From the NCBI RefSeq assembly GCF_005937885.2, contig NZ_CP042176.1, forward strand, positions 2,971,501 to 3,035,500: a stretch of 64,000 nt of DNA, in the 5' to 3' direction. Shown piece after piece: positions 16,642 to 25,460 of this stretch. Position 1 is the stretch's first letter. Each line of letters opens with the position of its first letter. Position numbers and translations under genes: made by a program. The notes under the pieces are model-generated. The model was not told where the DNA came from and made no database searches. It saw only the letters and a program-made list of their open reading frames with translations. This DNA is from Bradyrhizobium sp. KBS0727. GTDB taxonomy: Bacteria; Pseudomonadota; Alphaproteobacteria; Rhizobiales; Xanthobacteraceae.

Positions 16642-18636
16642 ATGGATTGCTGTTGTGCGTCTGGCCGCGTTCCCGACCGTTCGCCGCCGCGGCGGATCGT
16701 GCGCGTGCCAGGGAACACCAGGGTGACCATCGACGACGGCCATCAATTGCCGGGAGCGGGTCCTGTCTATCCTGCCGATAAGGCCGGGATCGTCAGGCGG
16801 ATCGCCGTTGGCGGCGTGTTGCTTGCGATGGCTATTTCGGTCGGCATCGCGATTTCGGCGTGGAGCCTTCGCGAACATATCCTGTTCGCGCTTGTCGCGG
16901 TTCTCGCGGTCATGGTCGGCCTGTTGCAGCGGCGCCATCGGCTGACCGACCGGAAGCTGGCTGCGGAGCGGCGCCAGCTTGCAATCGCCATGAACAACAT
17001 CCCGCAAGGCCTTATTCTCTATGACGCATCGGCGCGGATCATCATCTGCAACCAGCCCTACATCGAGATGTTCGGGCTTTCGCCCGAAGTGGTCAAACCC
17101 GGCTGCACCATGCAGCGCCTGATCGCTCACCGGAAGGAGACCGGATCCTTTGACGGCGATGTCGACGCCTTCTGCGATGCCATCATCCACAAGGTCTCGC
17201 TCGGCAAGGCCACGCGTCAGCTCACCGAAGCGCCGGGCGGCCGGGCGATCGAGATCATCAACCGGCCGCTGAAGGCGGGCGGCTGGGTGGCCACGATCGA
17301 GGACATTACCGAGCGGACCCGCGCCGATGAGAAGATCGCGCATCTGGCGCATTACGATGCCTTGACCGACCTGCCGAACCGGGTGCTGTTCCGCGAACGG
17401 CTCGAGCAGGCACTGAAGGCGGTGCTGCCGGGCGAGCAACTCGCCGTGCTGTATATCGACATCGACGAGTTCAAGGGCGTCAACGATGCGCTCGGACATC
17501 CGATCGGCGATGAACTTCTGATGGGCGTCGCCGGGCGGCTGCGCGGTTGTCTCAAGGCATCCGACCTGGCGGCTCGCCTCGGCGGCGACGAATTCGCGGT
17601 GATTCAGACCGCTATCAAGAGCCAGTCGGAAGCCACTCAACTCGTTGATAAAATCCATTCGGCGATCAGGCAGCCGTTCGAGTGCACAGGGCACCTGATC
17701 ACCACCGATGCCAGTATCGGCGTGGCGCTCGCGCCCGGCGACGGGATTGACCTCGACCAGTTGTTGAGGAACGCCGACCTCGCATTGTACGGGGCCAAAG
17801 GCGACGGACGGCGGACCTACCGCTTCTTCGAGGTCGGCATGGATGCGCGCGCCAAGGCGCGGCGATGCCTGGAGCTCGAACTGCGTCAGGCCATCAGCGA
17901 TGGCAGCCTCGAGGCCTGGTATCAACCGGTGCTCAATCTGGAGGACAACCGGGTCTCCTCCTGCGAGGCGCTGTTGCGGTGGCGGCATCCGGAGCGCGGC
18001 ATGATCTCGCCCGCGGAATTCATCCCGATCGCCGAAGAGACCGGCCTGATCAATCAGCTGGGCCACTGGGTGCTCAACACGGCCTGCGCCGAGGCGGCCA
18101 ATTGGCCGGACGAGGTGCGCGTGGCGGTCAACGTCTCGCCCATTCAGTTCAGAAGCCAGTCGCTGGCGCTCAACGTCGCCGCGGCTCTCGCGGCCTCGGG
18201 CCTCTCGGCCGGCCGGCTCGAGCTCGAGATTACGGAAGCCGTCCTGATCCGCGATGACGAAGCCGCTCTCGAGGTGCTGCACCAGTTGCGCAAGCTCGGC
18301 GTCCGCATCGCGCTCGACGACTTCGGCACCGGTTATTCCTCGCTCAGCTACCTGCAGCGTTTTCCGTTCGACAAGATCAAGATCGATCGCTCCTTTATCC
18401 GGGACCTGGCCGGCGCCGGGGCCTCGTCGTCAATCGTCCAGGCCGTCGTCAACATCGCGGCCGCCAGCGACATGACGACGACCGCCGAGGGCGTCGAAAC
18501 CGAACAGCAGCGCAACCTGCTCCATATCCTCGGCTGTACCGAGATGCAGGGCTTCCTGTTCAGCCCGGCGATACCGGCGGTGGAGATCAGGCGGCTGCTG
18601 CTTTCGCACCGCGGCAAGGCGGTATCGGCGGCTTGA
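16642..18636 (+). CDS. Membrane PAS-GGDEF-EAL cyclic-di-GMP enzyme
   Basis: Up to 664 aa. Two hydrophobic helices at about 55-95 are followed by a PAS domain (about 110-225; NIPQGLILYDASARIIICNQ, read as NIPQGLILYD), a GGDEF domain with intact RLGGDEF near residue 313, and an EAL domain with EALLRW near 442, NVSPIQF, ITEA, DDFGTGYSS and KIDRSF. Residues for both synthesis and hydrolysis of c-di-GMP seem present, so it may be bifunctional. The ATG at 16642 has no clear ribosome site; GTG 16723, after GGGAACACCAG, is a good alternative. Confidence 0.9.
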   Translation: MDCCCASGRVPDRSPPRRIVRVPGNTRVTIDDGHQLPGAGPVYPADKAGIVRRIAVGGVLLAMAISVGIAISAWSLREHILFALVAVLAVMVGLLQRRHRLTDRKLAAERRQLAIAMNNIPQGLILYDASARIIICNQPYIEMFGLSPEVVKPGCTMQRLIAHRKETGSFDGDVDAFCDAIIHKVSLGKATRQLTEAPGGRAIEIINRPLKAGGWVATIEDITERTRADEKIAHLAHYDALTDLPNRVLFRERLEQALKAVLPGEQLAVLYIDIDEFKGVNDALGHPIGDELLMGVAGRLRGCLKASDLAARLGGDEFAVIQTAIKSQSEATQLVDKIHSAIRQPFECTGHLITTDASIGVALAPGDGIDLDQLLRNADLALYGAKGDGRRTYRFFEVGMDARAKARRCLELELRQAISDGSLEAWYQPVLNLEDNRVSSCEALLRWRHPERGMISPAEFIPIAEETGLINQLGHWVLNTACAEAANWPDEVRVAVNVSPIQFRSQSLALNVAAALAASGLSAGRLELEITEAVLIRDDEAALEVLHQLRKLGVRIALDDFGTGYSSLSYLQRFPFDKIKIDRSFIRDLAGAGASSSIVQAVVNIAAASDMTTTAEGVETEQQRNLLHILGCTEMQGFLFSPAIPAVEIRRLLLSHRGKAVSAA

Positions 18637-18687
18637 ACCGCCGGGCGCGGCTTGCTATCCACGACCTACAATAAGAAACAGGGCAGG

Positions 18688-19977
18688 GTGGAACGCGATG
18701 AACCGCGACAGCGCGTCTTGAGCGACTTCGCGCGGCCTTCCGCGCTCGCACCATTCCGGATCCGGAACTATCGTTTTCAGTGGCCTGCCGATCTGCTCAC
18801 CTCGTGGGCTTTCGAGATGGAGACGCTGATCCTCGGCTGGTACGTGCTGGTCGAGACCGGGTCGGTCCTCCTGCTCACTCTGTTTGCCTCCCTCAGCTAT
18901 GTCGGGACCCTGGTTGCGCCGATGTTCGGCGTGGTCGGCGACCGTATCGGCCATCGCGATCTCCTGGCGATGATGCGTGCGACTTACGCGGTACTGGCGT
19001 CGGTGCTGATGACGCTGGCGCTGACGGGTCATCTCAGTCCGCTCGTTGTCTGCGTCATTGCCGCGCTGATGGGCGTGGTCCGGCCGTCCGACCTCGGGGT
19101 ACGCGGCGCGTTGGTCGCGACCATCATGCCGCACGACCAGTTGATCGGGGCGATCAGCATCTCCAGAACCACGATGGATACCGCGCGCATCGCCGGCGCG
19201 CTGAGCGGCGCCGGCCTGTTCGCGGCGCTCGGGATGGGACCGGCCTATGTCGCGATCGTCGGCCTCTATATGGTCGCCACCGCCCTGACGCTGTGCGTCG
19301 TGGCGCCCGCCAGACCGCACGCCGCGGGCGAGGCCGTCAGCGAGGCGCTGCGGCGTTCGCCCTTGCGCGACCTCAAAGAGGGGGTGGCCTATTGCTGGAC
19401 CACGCCCCGGATGCAGGCCACGCTCTGGATCGCGTTCCTGGCCAATCTGACCGCATACCCGCTGACCAACGGCCTGCTGCCGTTCATTGCGCGTACGATC
19501 TACGGCACCAACCAGACCGGGCTCGGCTATCTGTCGGCCAGTTTCGCCATCGGCTCGCTGGTCGGATCGATCGTGTTGAGCCTGATCGGCGGCATCCGGG
19601 TGGCGCGGCTGATGATCGCCTCGACCGTGCTGTGGTACGCGACATTGCTGCTGTTCGTGCAGATGCAGACGGTGCCGACGGCGATCGCCTGCCTGGTCGT
19701 GGCGGGCTTCTCGCAAAGCCTCGCCATGATCTCGATCGCGGTGATCCTGATGCGGACCTCGAGCGAGCATTTTCGCGGCCGGGTGATGGGCGTGCGCATG
19801 ATGGTGATCTACGGCCTGCCGCTCGGCCTGCTGGCCGCCGGCACCCTGATCGACGAGATCGGTTTTGTCGCAACCGGCACGCTCTATGCCGTCACCGGCA
19901 TGGCGATGATGCTGGCCGTCATCCTGCACTGGCGCGCCGACCTCTGGCACGTTCAGGCGCCGGCCAATGCACGGTGA
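18688..19977 (+). CDS. MFS transporter, EntS-like exporter type
   Basis: About 430 aa with roughly 11-12 membrane helices. The start FRIRNYRFQWPADLLTSWAFEME and GVVGDRIGHRDLL (loop 2-3 motif) fit the EntS/DHA3-type MFS group, whose members export siderophores or drugs. GTG 18688 follows CAGGGCAGG; a TTG at 18652 in the same frame is the other option. It lies 50 bases after the GGDEF-EAL gene and converges with the LysR gene. Substrate unknown. Confidence 0.8.
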   Translation: MERDEPRQRVLSDFARPSALAPFRIRNYRFQWPADLLTSWAFEMETLILGWYVLVETGSVLLLTLFASLSYVGTLVAPMFGVVGDRIGHRDLLAMMRATYAVLASVLMTLALTGHLSPLVVCVIAALMGVVRPSDLGVRGALVATIMPHDQLIGAISISRTTMDTARIAGALSGAGLFAALGMGPAYVAIVGLYMVATALTLCVVAPARPHAAGEAVSEALRRSPLRDLKEGVAYCWTTPRMQATLWIAFLANLTAYPLTNGLLPFIARTIYGTNQTGLGYLSASFAIGSLVGSIVLSLIGGIRVARLMIASTVLWYATLLLFVQMQTVPTAIACLVVAGFSQSLAMISIAVILMRTSSEHFRGRVMGVRMMVIYGLPLGLLAAGTLIDEIGFVATGTLYAVTGMAMMLAVILHWRADLWHVQAPANAR

Positions 19978-19983
19978 GTTATC

Positions 19984-20904
19984 TCACCTTGCGGGCTCGA
20001 AAACGTCGGAACTGCCGAGCGTCTCGATCATGTGGTCGATGAACGCCCTGACGCGGCCGGGAACGTTGCCGCCGCCGAGATAGACCGCGTGGATCAGTTC
20101 GAGATCGCCCGGGTTGAAGGCCTCCAGCAGCGGTATCAGCTCGCCGGACTTGATGGCGTCGGCGACATGCCAGCGGCCGAGCCGGGCGATGCCGACGCCT
20201 GACAGCACGATCTGCCGCATGGTCTCGCCATTGTTGACCTGGAGGTTACCGCTCACAGGCTGCTCGAACTCGCGCCGCTTGTGCCGGAACGGCCAGCCGA
20301 TCCGCGAACGCCTGAAGTTGAAGGTCAGGCAGTTGTGCTGCGCGAGATCGGCGGGGGCGAGCGGGGTGCCGTGGCGCCGCAGGTAATCCGGCGCGGCACA
20401 GACGACCCGGCGGCTTTGCGCAAGCTTGCGCGCCTTCAACGTGCTGTCGGGCAGATCGCCGACGCGGATCGCGACGTCGGCTTTTTCCTCAAACAGATTG
20501 ACCACTTCGTCGGTGAAGCTGAGATCGACGGTCAGGTTCGGATGGTTTTGCAGGAAGCGCCCGACCGAAGGCCCCACGAAGCTTGTGCCGAACGGCACCG
20601 AGGCGTTGACACGGATGCGGCCCCGCGCCGTCTCCGTCGCGACCGCCCGGTCCGCCTCGTTCAGATCCTGCAAGATGCGCTCGGCCGCGCGATAATAGGC
20701 CAGGCCTTCCTCGGTCAGCGTCAGCGCCCGCGTGGTTCGTGCCAAAAGCCTCGTGCCGAGACGCCGTTCCAGCCGGCCGATCAGCTTGCTCACGGCGGAG
20801 GGCGTCAAATCGAGGCTGCGGGCCGCGGCGGAGAAGGAGCCTTTCTCCACCACGCGTGCGAACACCTCCATCTCGCCGGACCTCTCCATCAGGATGCGCG
20901 GCAT
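19984..20904 (-). CDS. LysR-family transcriptional regulator
   Basis: 306 aa. N-terminal winged helix (MEVFARVVEKGSFSAAARSL, LTPSAVSKLIGRLERRLG) and a periplasmic-binding-like effector domain; VNASVPFGTSFVGPSVGRFL and LPDSTLKARKLAQSRRVVCA fit the AaeR/CrgA-like subgroup. ATG 20904 has GGAGG seven bases upstream. It is divergent from the SDR gene at 21006, its likely target, as LysR genes commonly control the neighbour. Confidence 0.9.
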   Translation of the reverse strand: MPRILMERSGEMEVFARVVEKGSFSAAARSLDLTPSAVSKLIGRLERRLGTRLLARTTRALTLTEEGLAYYRAAERILQDLNEADRAVATETARGRIRVNASVPFGTSFVGPSVGRFLQNHPNLTVDLSFTDEVVNLFEEKADVAIRVGDLPDSTLKARKLAQSRRVVCAAPDYLRRHGTPLAPADLAQHNCLTFNFRRSRIGWPFRHKRREFEQPVSGNLQVNNGETMRQIVLSGVGIARLGRWHVADAIKSGELIPLLEAFNPGDLELIHAVYLGGGNVPGRVRAFIDHMIETLGSSDVFEPAR

Positions 20905-20915
20905 TTATGCCTCCG

Positions 20916-20934
20916 GTTCACAGGTGATATGAAC
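20916..20934. promoter_or_regulatory. Short inverted repeat between lysR-type and SDR genes
   Basis: GTTCA-N9-TGAAC lies in the 101-base intergenic region, 12 bases upstream of the LysR start. It does not have the classic T-N11-A spacing, so assignment as the LysR site is tentative. Confidence 0.3.
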
Positions 20935-21005
20935 ATTAAGGAAATGGCGCTTGGCCGGGCAAGCCCTAGATGTTGCCAGCACGACGCACATCACAGGGGT
21001 TTGCC

Positions 21006-21797
21006 ATGGACATGCAGTTGAACGGAAAGCGGGCGCTGGTGACGGGCGCGACCGCCGGGATCGGCCTTGAAATCGCGCGCAAGCTCGCGGCCGAAGGCGC
21101 CAACGTCGTCGTCACCGGCCGTGACCGCGCCAAGCTCGACGCCGCCATCGCGGACCTGCGCGCCTCCGGGGCCAAGGACATTTCCGGGATCGCGGCGGAC
21201 GCGGCTACCGAAGCCGGAGCGGCGGCGATCATGAAAGCGCATCCGCAGGTCGACATCCTCGTCAACAATCTCGGCATCTACGAAAGCAAGGATTTCGCTG
21301 CCACCAGCGACGACGACTGGCGGCGCTATTTCGAGGTCAACGTGATGAGCGGGGTGCGGCTCGCGCGCTTCTATCTGCCTGCCATGCTGAAGCAGAACTG
21401 GGGCCGGATCATCTTCATCTCCAGCGAATCCGGCGTCGTGGTCCCCAGCGACATGATCCATTACGGCATGACCAAGAGCGCGCAGCTCTCGATCTCGCGC
21501 GGTCTCGCCGGGCTCACCAAGGGAACCGGCGTTACCGTCAATGCCGTGATGCCCGGGCCGACGCGTTCCGAAGGCATCGTCGACTTCCTGCGCAGCGTGT
21601 CTGATAACCCCGACGCGCCGGCTGCGGAGATCGAGGCCGAGTTCTTTGCCAAGAGCCGGCCGTCGTCGCTGCTGCAGCGCATGATCGAGGCCGGAGAGGT
21701 CGCCAACATGGTGACCTATCTCGCCAGTCCATTGTCATCAGCAACCAACGGCGCCGCGTTGCGGGTCGAAGGTGGCCTGGTCCCGACCATCGCCTGA
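21006..21797 (+). CDS. Short-chain dehydrogenase/reductase
   Basis: 263 aa classical SDR. TGATAGIG near residue 13 is the cofactor glycine motif, NNLG near 87 the NNAG equivalent, and the serine in ISSESG with YGMTK (about 155) form the Ser-Tyr-Lys catalytic set. An arginine at VVTGRDR suggests NADP(H) preference. Start at 21006 follows CAGGGG. Divergent from the LysR regulator. Substrate unknown. Confidence 0.88.
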   Translation: MDMQLNGKRALVTGATAGIGLEIARKLAAEGANVVVTGRDRAKLDAAIADLRASGAKDISGIAADAATEAGAAAIMKAHPQVDILVNNLGIYESKDFAATSDDDWRRYFEVNVMSGVRLARFYLPAMLKQNWGRIIFISSESGVVVPSDMIHYGMTKSAQLSISRGLAGLTKGTGVTVNAVMPGPTRSEGIVDFLRSVSDNPDAPAAEIEAEFFAKSRPSSLLQRMIEAGEVANMVTYLASPLSSATNGAALRVEGGLVPTIA

Positions 21798-21824
21798 ACC
21801 GGTCGGGGCGAGGGGCGGTCGGCC

Positions 21825-22802
21825 TTACTGCACCTTGATATTGGCTTCCTTCAGCACCGGCTCCCACTTCACCGCCTCCGCGCGCATGAAGGCGTCGAAC
21901 TCGGCCGGCGAGTTGCCGACCGGGGTGGCGCCCATTTTTTCCAGCGCGGTCAGCACGACCGGGTCTTTCAGGGCCGTTGCGAGGTCGGCATTGATCTTCG
22001 CGACCAGGTCAGGCGCCATGCCGGCGGGTCCCAAAAATCCCCACCAGACCGAGGCGTCGTAACCGGGCAGGCCGGATTCGGCGACCGTCGGAACATCCGG
22101 CAGCGCCTTCGCGCGCGCGGCCGTGGTCACGGCAAGCGCTCGCACGGCGCCGCCGTCGAGTTGGCCGACGACTTCGGGCAGCGGATTGACGCTCATGGGG
22201 ATTTCACCTGATATCACGGCGGTGAGGGCCGGTGCGCCGCCCTTGTAGGGGATCGCCAGAATTTTCACCTTGGCCATGTAATTGAGCAGCTCGCCGGCGA
22301 GATGCGCCGAGGTGCCGTTGCCGGACATGCCGTAGGACAGCGATTCAGGTTTCGCGCGGGCGGTCGCCAGCAGTTCGCCGAGGTTTTTCACCGGATTGCT
22401 CTTGGACACCACGATCGCGAGCGGCGAAGCGGCGACCTCGCTGATCGCGGTAAAGTCCTTGAACGTGTCGTAGGGCAGTTTTGGATAGAAGAACTGGTTC
22501 AGCGGATGGCCGCTCGCCACCAGAATCAGGGTGTAACCGTCGGGCGGCGACTGCGTCAGCGCTTGCGAGGCAATGATCCCGCCGGCGCCCGGGCGGTTTT
22601 CGATCACCGGCTGCTGGCCCCAGGTTTTCGACAGCGACTGCCCGATCGTGCGCGCCAGCACGTCGACGGCGCCGCCGGCCGCATAGGGCACCAGGATGCG
22701 CACCGGCTTGGTCGGAAACGTCTCCGCGTTGGCGCTGGCGCCGGCGAGCAAAACGATCGTTGCCGCAAGCAGGCTGCGGATGATGTTGCCGTGGTGGGAC
22801 AT
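21825..22802 (-). CDS. Tripartite tricarboxylate transporter receptor, Bug/TctC family
   Basis: About 325 aa with a signal peptide (SLLAATIVLLAGASANAE). FPTKPVRILVPYAAGGAVDVLAR is the N-terminal signature of Bug receptors, and PPDGYTLILVASGH and SLSYGMSGNGTSAHLAGE are further family motifs. These periplasmic proteins bind carboxylic or aromatic acids for TctAB permeases, which are not encoded here. ATG 22802 starts the signal peptide; the frame is open to 22856. A second Bug receptor is at 25461. Confidence 0.88.
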   Translation of the reverse strand: MSHHGNIIRSLLAATIVLLAGASANAETFPTKPVRILVPYAAGGAVDVLARTIGQSLSKTWGQQPVIENRPGAGGIIASQALTQSPPDGYTLILVASGHPLNQFFYPKLPYDTFKDFTAISEVAASPLAIVVSKSNPVKNLGELLATARAKPESLSYGMSGNGTSAHLAGELLNYMAKVKILAIPYKGGAPALTAVISGEIPMSVNPLPEVVGQLDGGAVRALAVTTAARAKALPDVPTVAESGLPGYDASVWWGFLGPAGMAPDLVAKINADLATALKDPVVLTALEKMGATPVGNSPAEFDAFMRAEAVKWEPVLKEANIKVQ

Positions 22803-22879
22803 ACCAAAAAGTCCTTCTGTGTCAGTCCGATGATTCAACAAGTTCAGGCGTCGCATCGAGCGCGCCGATCGTTTTGCAG

Positions 22880-23680
22880 CTACTCCGCAGCCGACGTCAC
22901 GGCGCCATGCAAGCCGGCCCGCGCGATCGCCGCGCTGACCAGTCCCTCCGACTTCACGTCAAGTGTGAACTGCCGCAGGAATGCCATCCCCTGGCCCCGT
23001 CCCTTGGGAACGGCGACGGCAAAGTGCTCGACACCCCAGCGTCCCCCAAGCACTTTCGATCCCGGCAGTTTTTCGGCCATCTCGAACAGCGAGGCCTTGT
23101 TGGTCGCATAGGCGTCAAGTTTACCGGCCGACATCATTTCGATGCCGGCATCGAAGTTGGCGACACGAACGACTTCGGCGTGCTTGAAGTCGCGGGTCAG
23201 GGTCGCATCCGAGGAACTTCCCGCCGTGACGCCGACGCGAAGGCCGGCGGTATCGACCTCGGCGACGGTTGCCAGCGCAGACCCCTTCGGGACGAGATAG
23301 CCGAGCTCGACGTCCATGAAGGGCGGCCCGAAATCCATGTCCTTGGCCCGCGCTGCTGATGAGCTATTGGTGAAGGCGACATCGGCGGTGCCATTTTTGA
23401 TCGCGGCGAGGACGTCGGCGTTCTTGGAAAACACCACCGGCGCATAGGGGACACCGAGCCGCTTGGCGAGTTCCTTGCCGAGATCGTAACCGACGCCGCG
23501 CGGGCCGCCGGCTTTCGGATCCGGCAGGATCGAGGTCGGCGTGCCCGTATAGAGTGCGGCCCGCAGCACGCCCGATGGCGCCAGGATCGCGCGCGGTTCC
23601 GGATCGGCCGCGACGGCGGGCGCGCCGCGCCAGGCCAGCGATCCCGCGACGATCAAAAGCGCAACGATGGTCCCGCGCAT
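22880..23680 (-). CDS. Family 3 extracellular solute-binding protein
   Basis: About 266 aa with a signal peptide (IVALLIVAGSLAWRGAPAVAA). GVGYDLGKELAKRLGVPYAPVVF and AAIKNGTADVAFTNSS are typical of amino-acid-type periplasmic receptors. The start ATG 23680 is chosen because GGAG lies eight bases upstream and the signal peptide begins there; ATG 23698 is also in frame. No permease or ATPase is adjacent. Divergent from the TetR gene and possibly under the palindrome at 23761. Confidence 0.82.
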   Translation of the reverse strand: MRGTIVALLIVAGSLAWRGAPAVAADPEPRAILAPSGVLRAALYTGTPTSILPDPKAGGPRGVGYDLGKELAKRLGVPYAPVVFSKNADVLAAIKNGTADVAFTNSSSAARAKDMDFGPPFMDVELGYLVPKGSALATVAEVDTAGLRVGVTAGSSSDATLTRDFKHAEVVRVANFDAGIEMMSAGKLDAYATNKASLFEMAEKLPGSKVLGGRWGVEHFAVAVPKGRGQGMAFLRQFTLDVKSEGLVSAAIARAGLHGAVTSAAE

Positions 23681-23760
23681 CCGCCAGCTCCTTGTCATTC
23701 CCAATCGGGGCGGCGCGGCCACCCCGCGTCGGTCCAGATATTTGTTGACCAGACCTTAGA

Positions 23761-23780
23761 TTTTGTACAAACGTACAAAA
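23761..23780. promoter_or_regulatory. Inverted repeat, probable TetR operator
   Basis: TTTTGTAC-AAAC-GTACAAAA: two perfect 8-base arms with a 4-base spacer, 48 bases before the TetR ATG and 80 bases before the divergent receptor gene. Size and position suit autoregulation by the TetR protein. Confidence 0.6.
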
Positions 23781-23828
23781 CCAGCGCGCGGAAAGCAAAT
23801 CCCAAAGGCAAATCCCAAAAGCAGCCCC

Positions 23829-24545
23829 ATGACGCGAAATCCGAACATGCGCGAAGCGATTTTGAGCGCGGCGGAACTGCTGTTCTCGACGCGCGGCTTC
23901 AACGCGGTGTCGATCCGCGACATCGCGCTGGAAGCGGGCGCCAACCCCGGCAGCATCACCTATCACTTCAAGAGCAAGGACGGACTGCTGCTGGAAATCT
24001 ACAAGCGGCATTGCGGGCCCATGAACAAGCGCCGCATCGAGCTGCTGGTCGCCGCCACGCGCGTGCGTGACGTGCAGGACCGGCTGGAGGCGATCGTGCG
24101 CGCCTATGTGCAGCCGGCGTTTTCCTCCAGCAGCGATCTTGCCGGCGGCGGCGCGCGGTTCACCCGGCTTCGGGCCGTGATGTCGGCGGAAGGCAACGCC
24201 GTGGTCGGCCGCATCATCGCCGAGATTTTTGACGACACCACCAACGCCTTCATCGAGGCGATCGAGCAGAGCCTGCCGCATCTGCCGCGCACCTCGATCG
24301 TCTGGCGATCGCAATTCCTGCTCGGCGCGCTGTATTACACCCTCGTCAACCCGGAGCGGGTGACGCGGCTGTCGCGCGGCGAAGCCGACGGCGCTGATAT
24401 GGCGGAAGCGATCGAGCAACTGGTGTCGGCGACGGTGGCGTCGTTGCAGGCGCCCGACGTCAACCATCTCCCGGCAAACACCATTGCGACGCCCGCGAAA
24501 GCTGCCGGCCGCAAGAACGCCCGGACGCATTCGGGCGCGAAATAA
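23829..24545 (+). CDS. TetR-family transcriptional regulator
   Basis: About 238 aa. Helix-turn-helix at about residues 10-55: REAILSAAELLFSTRGFNAVSIRDIALEAG followed by ANPGSITYHFKSKDGLL, the family signature. The C-terminal domain (AYVQPAF, FLLGALYYTLVNP) resembles the TetR_C_33-like group. ATG 23829 is preferred over an upstream TTG because the frame before it crosses the palindrome. The amidohydrolase gene starts 17 bases downstream on the same strand, so it probably controls the 24.5-29.1 kb catabolic block. Confidence 0.87.
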   Translation: MTRNPNMREAILSAAELLFSTRGFNAVSIRDIALEAGANPGSITYHFKSKDGLLLEIYKRHCGPMNKRRIELLVAATRVRDVQDRLEAIVRAYVQPAFSSSSDLAGGGARFTRLRAVMSAEGNAVVGRIIAEIFDDTTNAFIEAIEQSLPHLPRTSIVWRSQFLLGALYYTLVNPERVTRLSRGEADGADMAEAIEQLVSATVASLQAPDVNHLPANTIATPAKAAGRKNARTHSGAK

Positions 24546-24562
24546 AGCGATCAGCTGATAAC

Positions 24563-25435
24563 ATGATGCAGAAGCCAACCATTCCGGGTCCCGATCCCGA
24601 ACCAAGGACTCCGAAATTCAAACTTCCGCCGCTGGCCTGTGACGCGCACACCCACATCTTTGGACCCGGCGACAAATATCCGTATGCACCGGGGCGGCCC
24701 TACACGCCACCCGATGCGCCGCTGGCGGATTTCCAGGCCTTGCACAAAAAGCTCGGCATCGGCCGCGCCGTGATCGTCAATGCCAGCGTGCACGGCACCG
24801 ACAACCGGGTGGCGCTGGATGCCATCGCCGTCAGCAACGGCACCTTTCGCGCCGTCGCCAATATCGACGATACCATTACCGAGCGCGGTTTGCGCGAGCT
24901 GCATGAGGGCGGGTTTCGCGGCTGCCGATTCAACTTCGTGCGTCATCTCGGCGGCGTGCCCGACATGGCGGTGTTCCATCGCATCGTGGCGATGGTGGCG
25001 CCGCTGGGCTGGCACATCGATCTCCATTTCGATGCGATCGATCTGCCCGAGTATGCCGGGATGCTGGCAAAATTGCCGGTGCGTTACACCATCGACCACA
25101 TGGGACGGGTCAAGGCATCAGATGGTCTCGATCAGTTGCCGTTCCGGACGCTGATCGAGCTGATGACCCGCGACGAGAAGTGCTGGGTCAAGGTCTGCGG
25201 TTGCGAACGGGTGTCGTCCGGCGGCCCGCCGTTCCACGACGCCGTGCCGTTCGCGCGCCGTATCATCGAGACCGCGCCGGACCGCGTGATCTGGGGAACC
25301 GACTGGCCGCATCCCAACGTCAAGGCGATGCCGAATGACGGCGATCTCGTCGACCTGATCCCGCTGTTCGCGCCGGAAGTTGAGCTGCAGCAGAAGATCC
25401 TGGTCGACAATCCCGCCCGTCTGTTCGAGTTCTGA
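24563..25435 (+). CDS. Amidohydrolase, 2-pyrone-4,6-dicarboxylate lactonase-like
   Basis: 290 aa. CDAHTHIFGP (HxH metal or substrate site), LHFDAIDL, TIDHMGRV and WGTDWPHPNV are the motifs of the LigI-type amidohydrolase group, which opens 2-pyrone-4,6-dicarboxylate to 4-oxalomesaconate in protocatechuate/gallate meta-cleavage. A PIG-L protein of the GalB kind, which acts on the next intermediate, lies two genes downstream and supports this reading. Related TIM-barrel lactonases for other lactones cannot be excluded. Confidence 0.78.
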   Translation: MMQKPTIPGPDPEPRTPKFKLPPLACDAHTHIFGPGDKYPYAPGRPYTPPDAPLADFQALHKKLGIGRAVIVNASVHGTDNRVALDAIAVSNGTFRAVANIDDTITERGLRELHEGGFRGCRFNFVRHLGGVPDMAVFHRIVAMVAPLGWHIDLHFDAIDLPEYAGMLAKLPVRYTIDHMGRVKASDGLDQLPFRTLIELMTRDEKCWVKVCGCERVSSGGPPFHDAVPFARRIIETAPDRVIWGTDWPHPNVKAMPNDGDLVDLIPLFAPEVELQQKILVDNPARLFEF

Positions 25436-25460
25436 GATGGCAGGGCGCACGAGGGTTTTC

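Noticed and set aside
16573..18282. 569-aa frame on the minus strand
   Set aside because: Antisense to the PAS-GGDEF-EAL gene, whose motifs are complete on the plus strand.
18655..19950. 431-aa frame on the minus strand
   Set aside because: It is antisense to the MFS gene, with His/Gln/Arg-rich composition typical of shadow frames in GC-rich DNA.
25288..25300. CTGGGGAACCG as another tRNA-Gln attachment repeat
   Set aside because: Only 9 bases match, inside a conserved coding motif (WGTDWPHPN).
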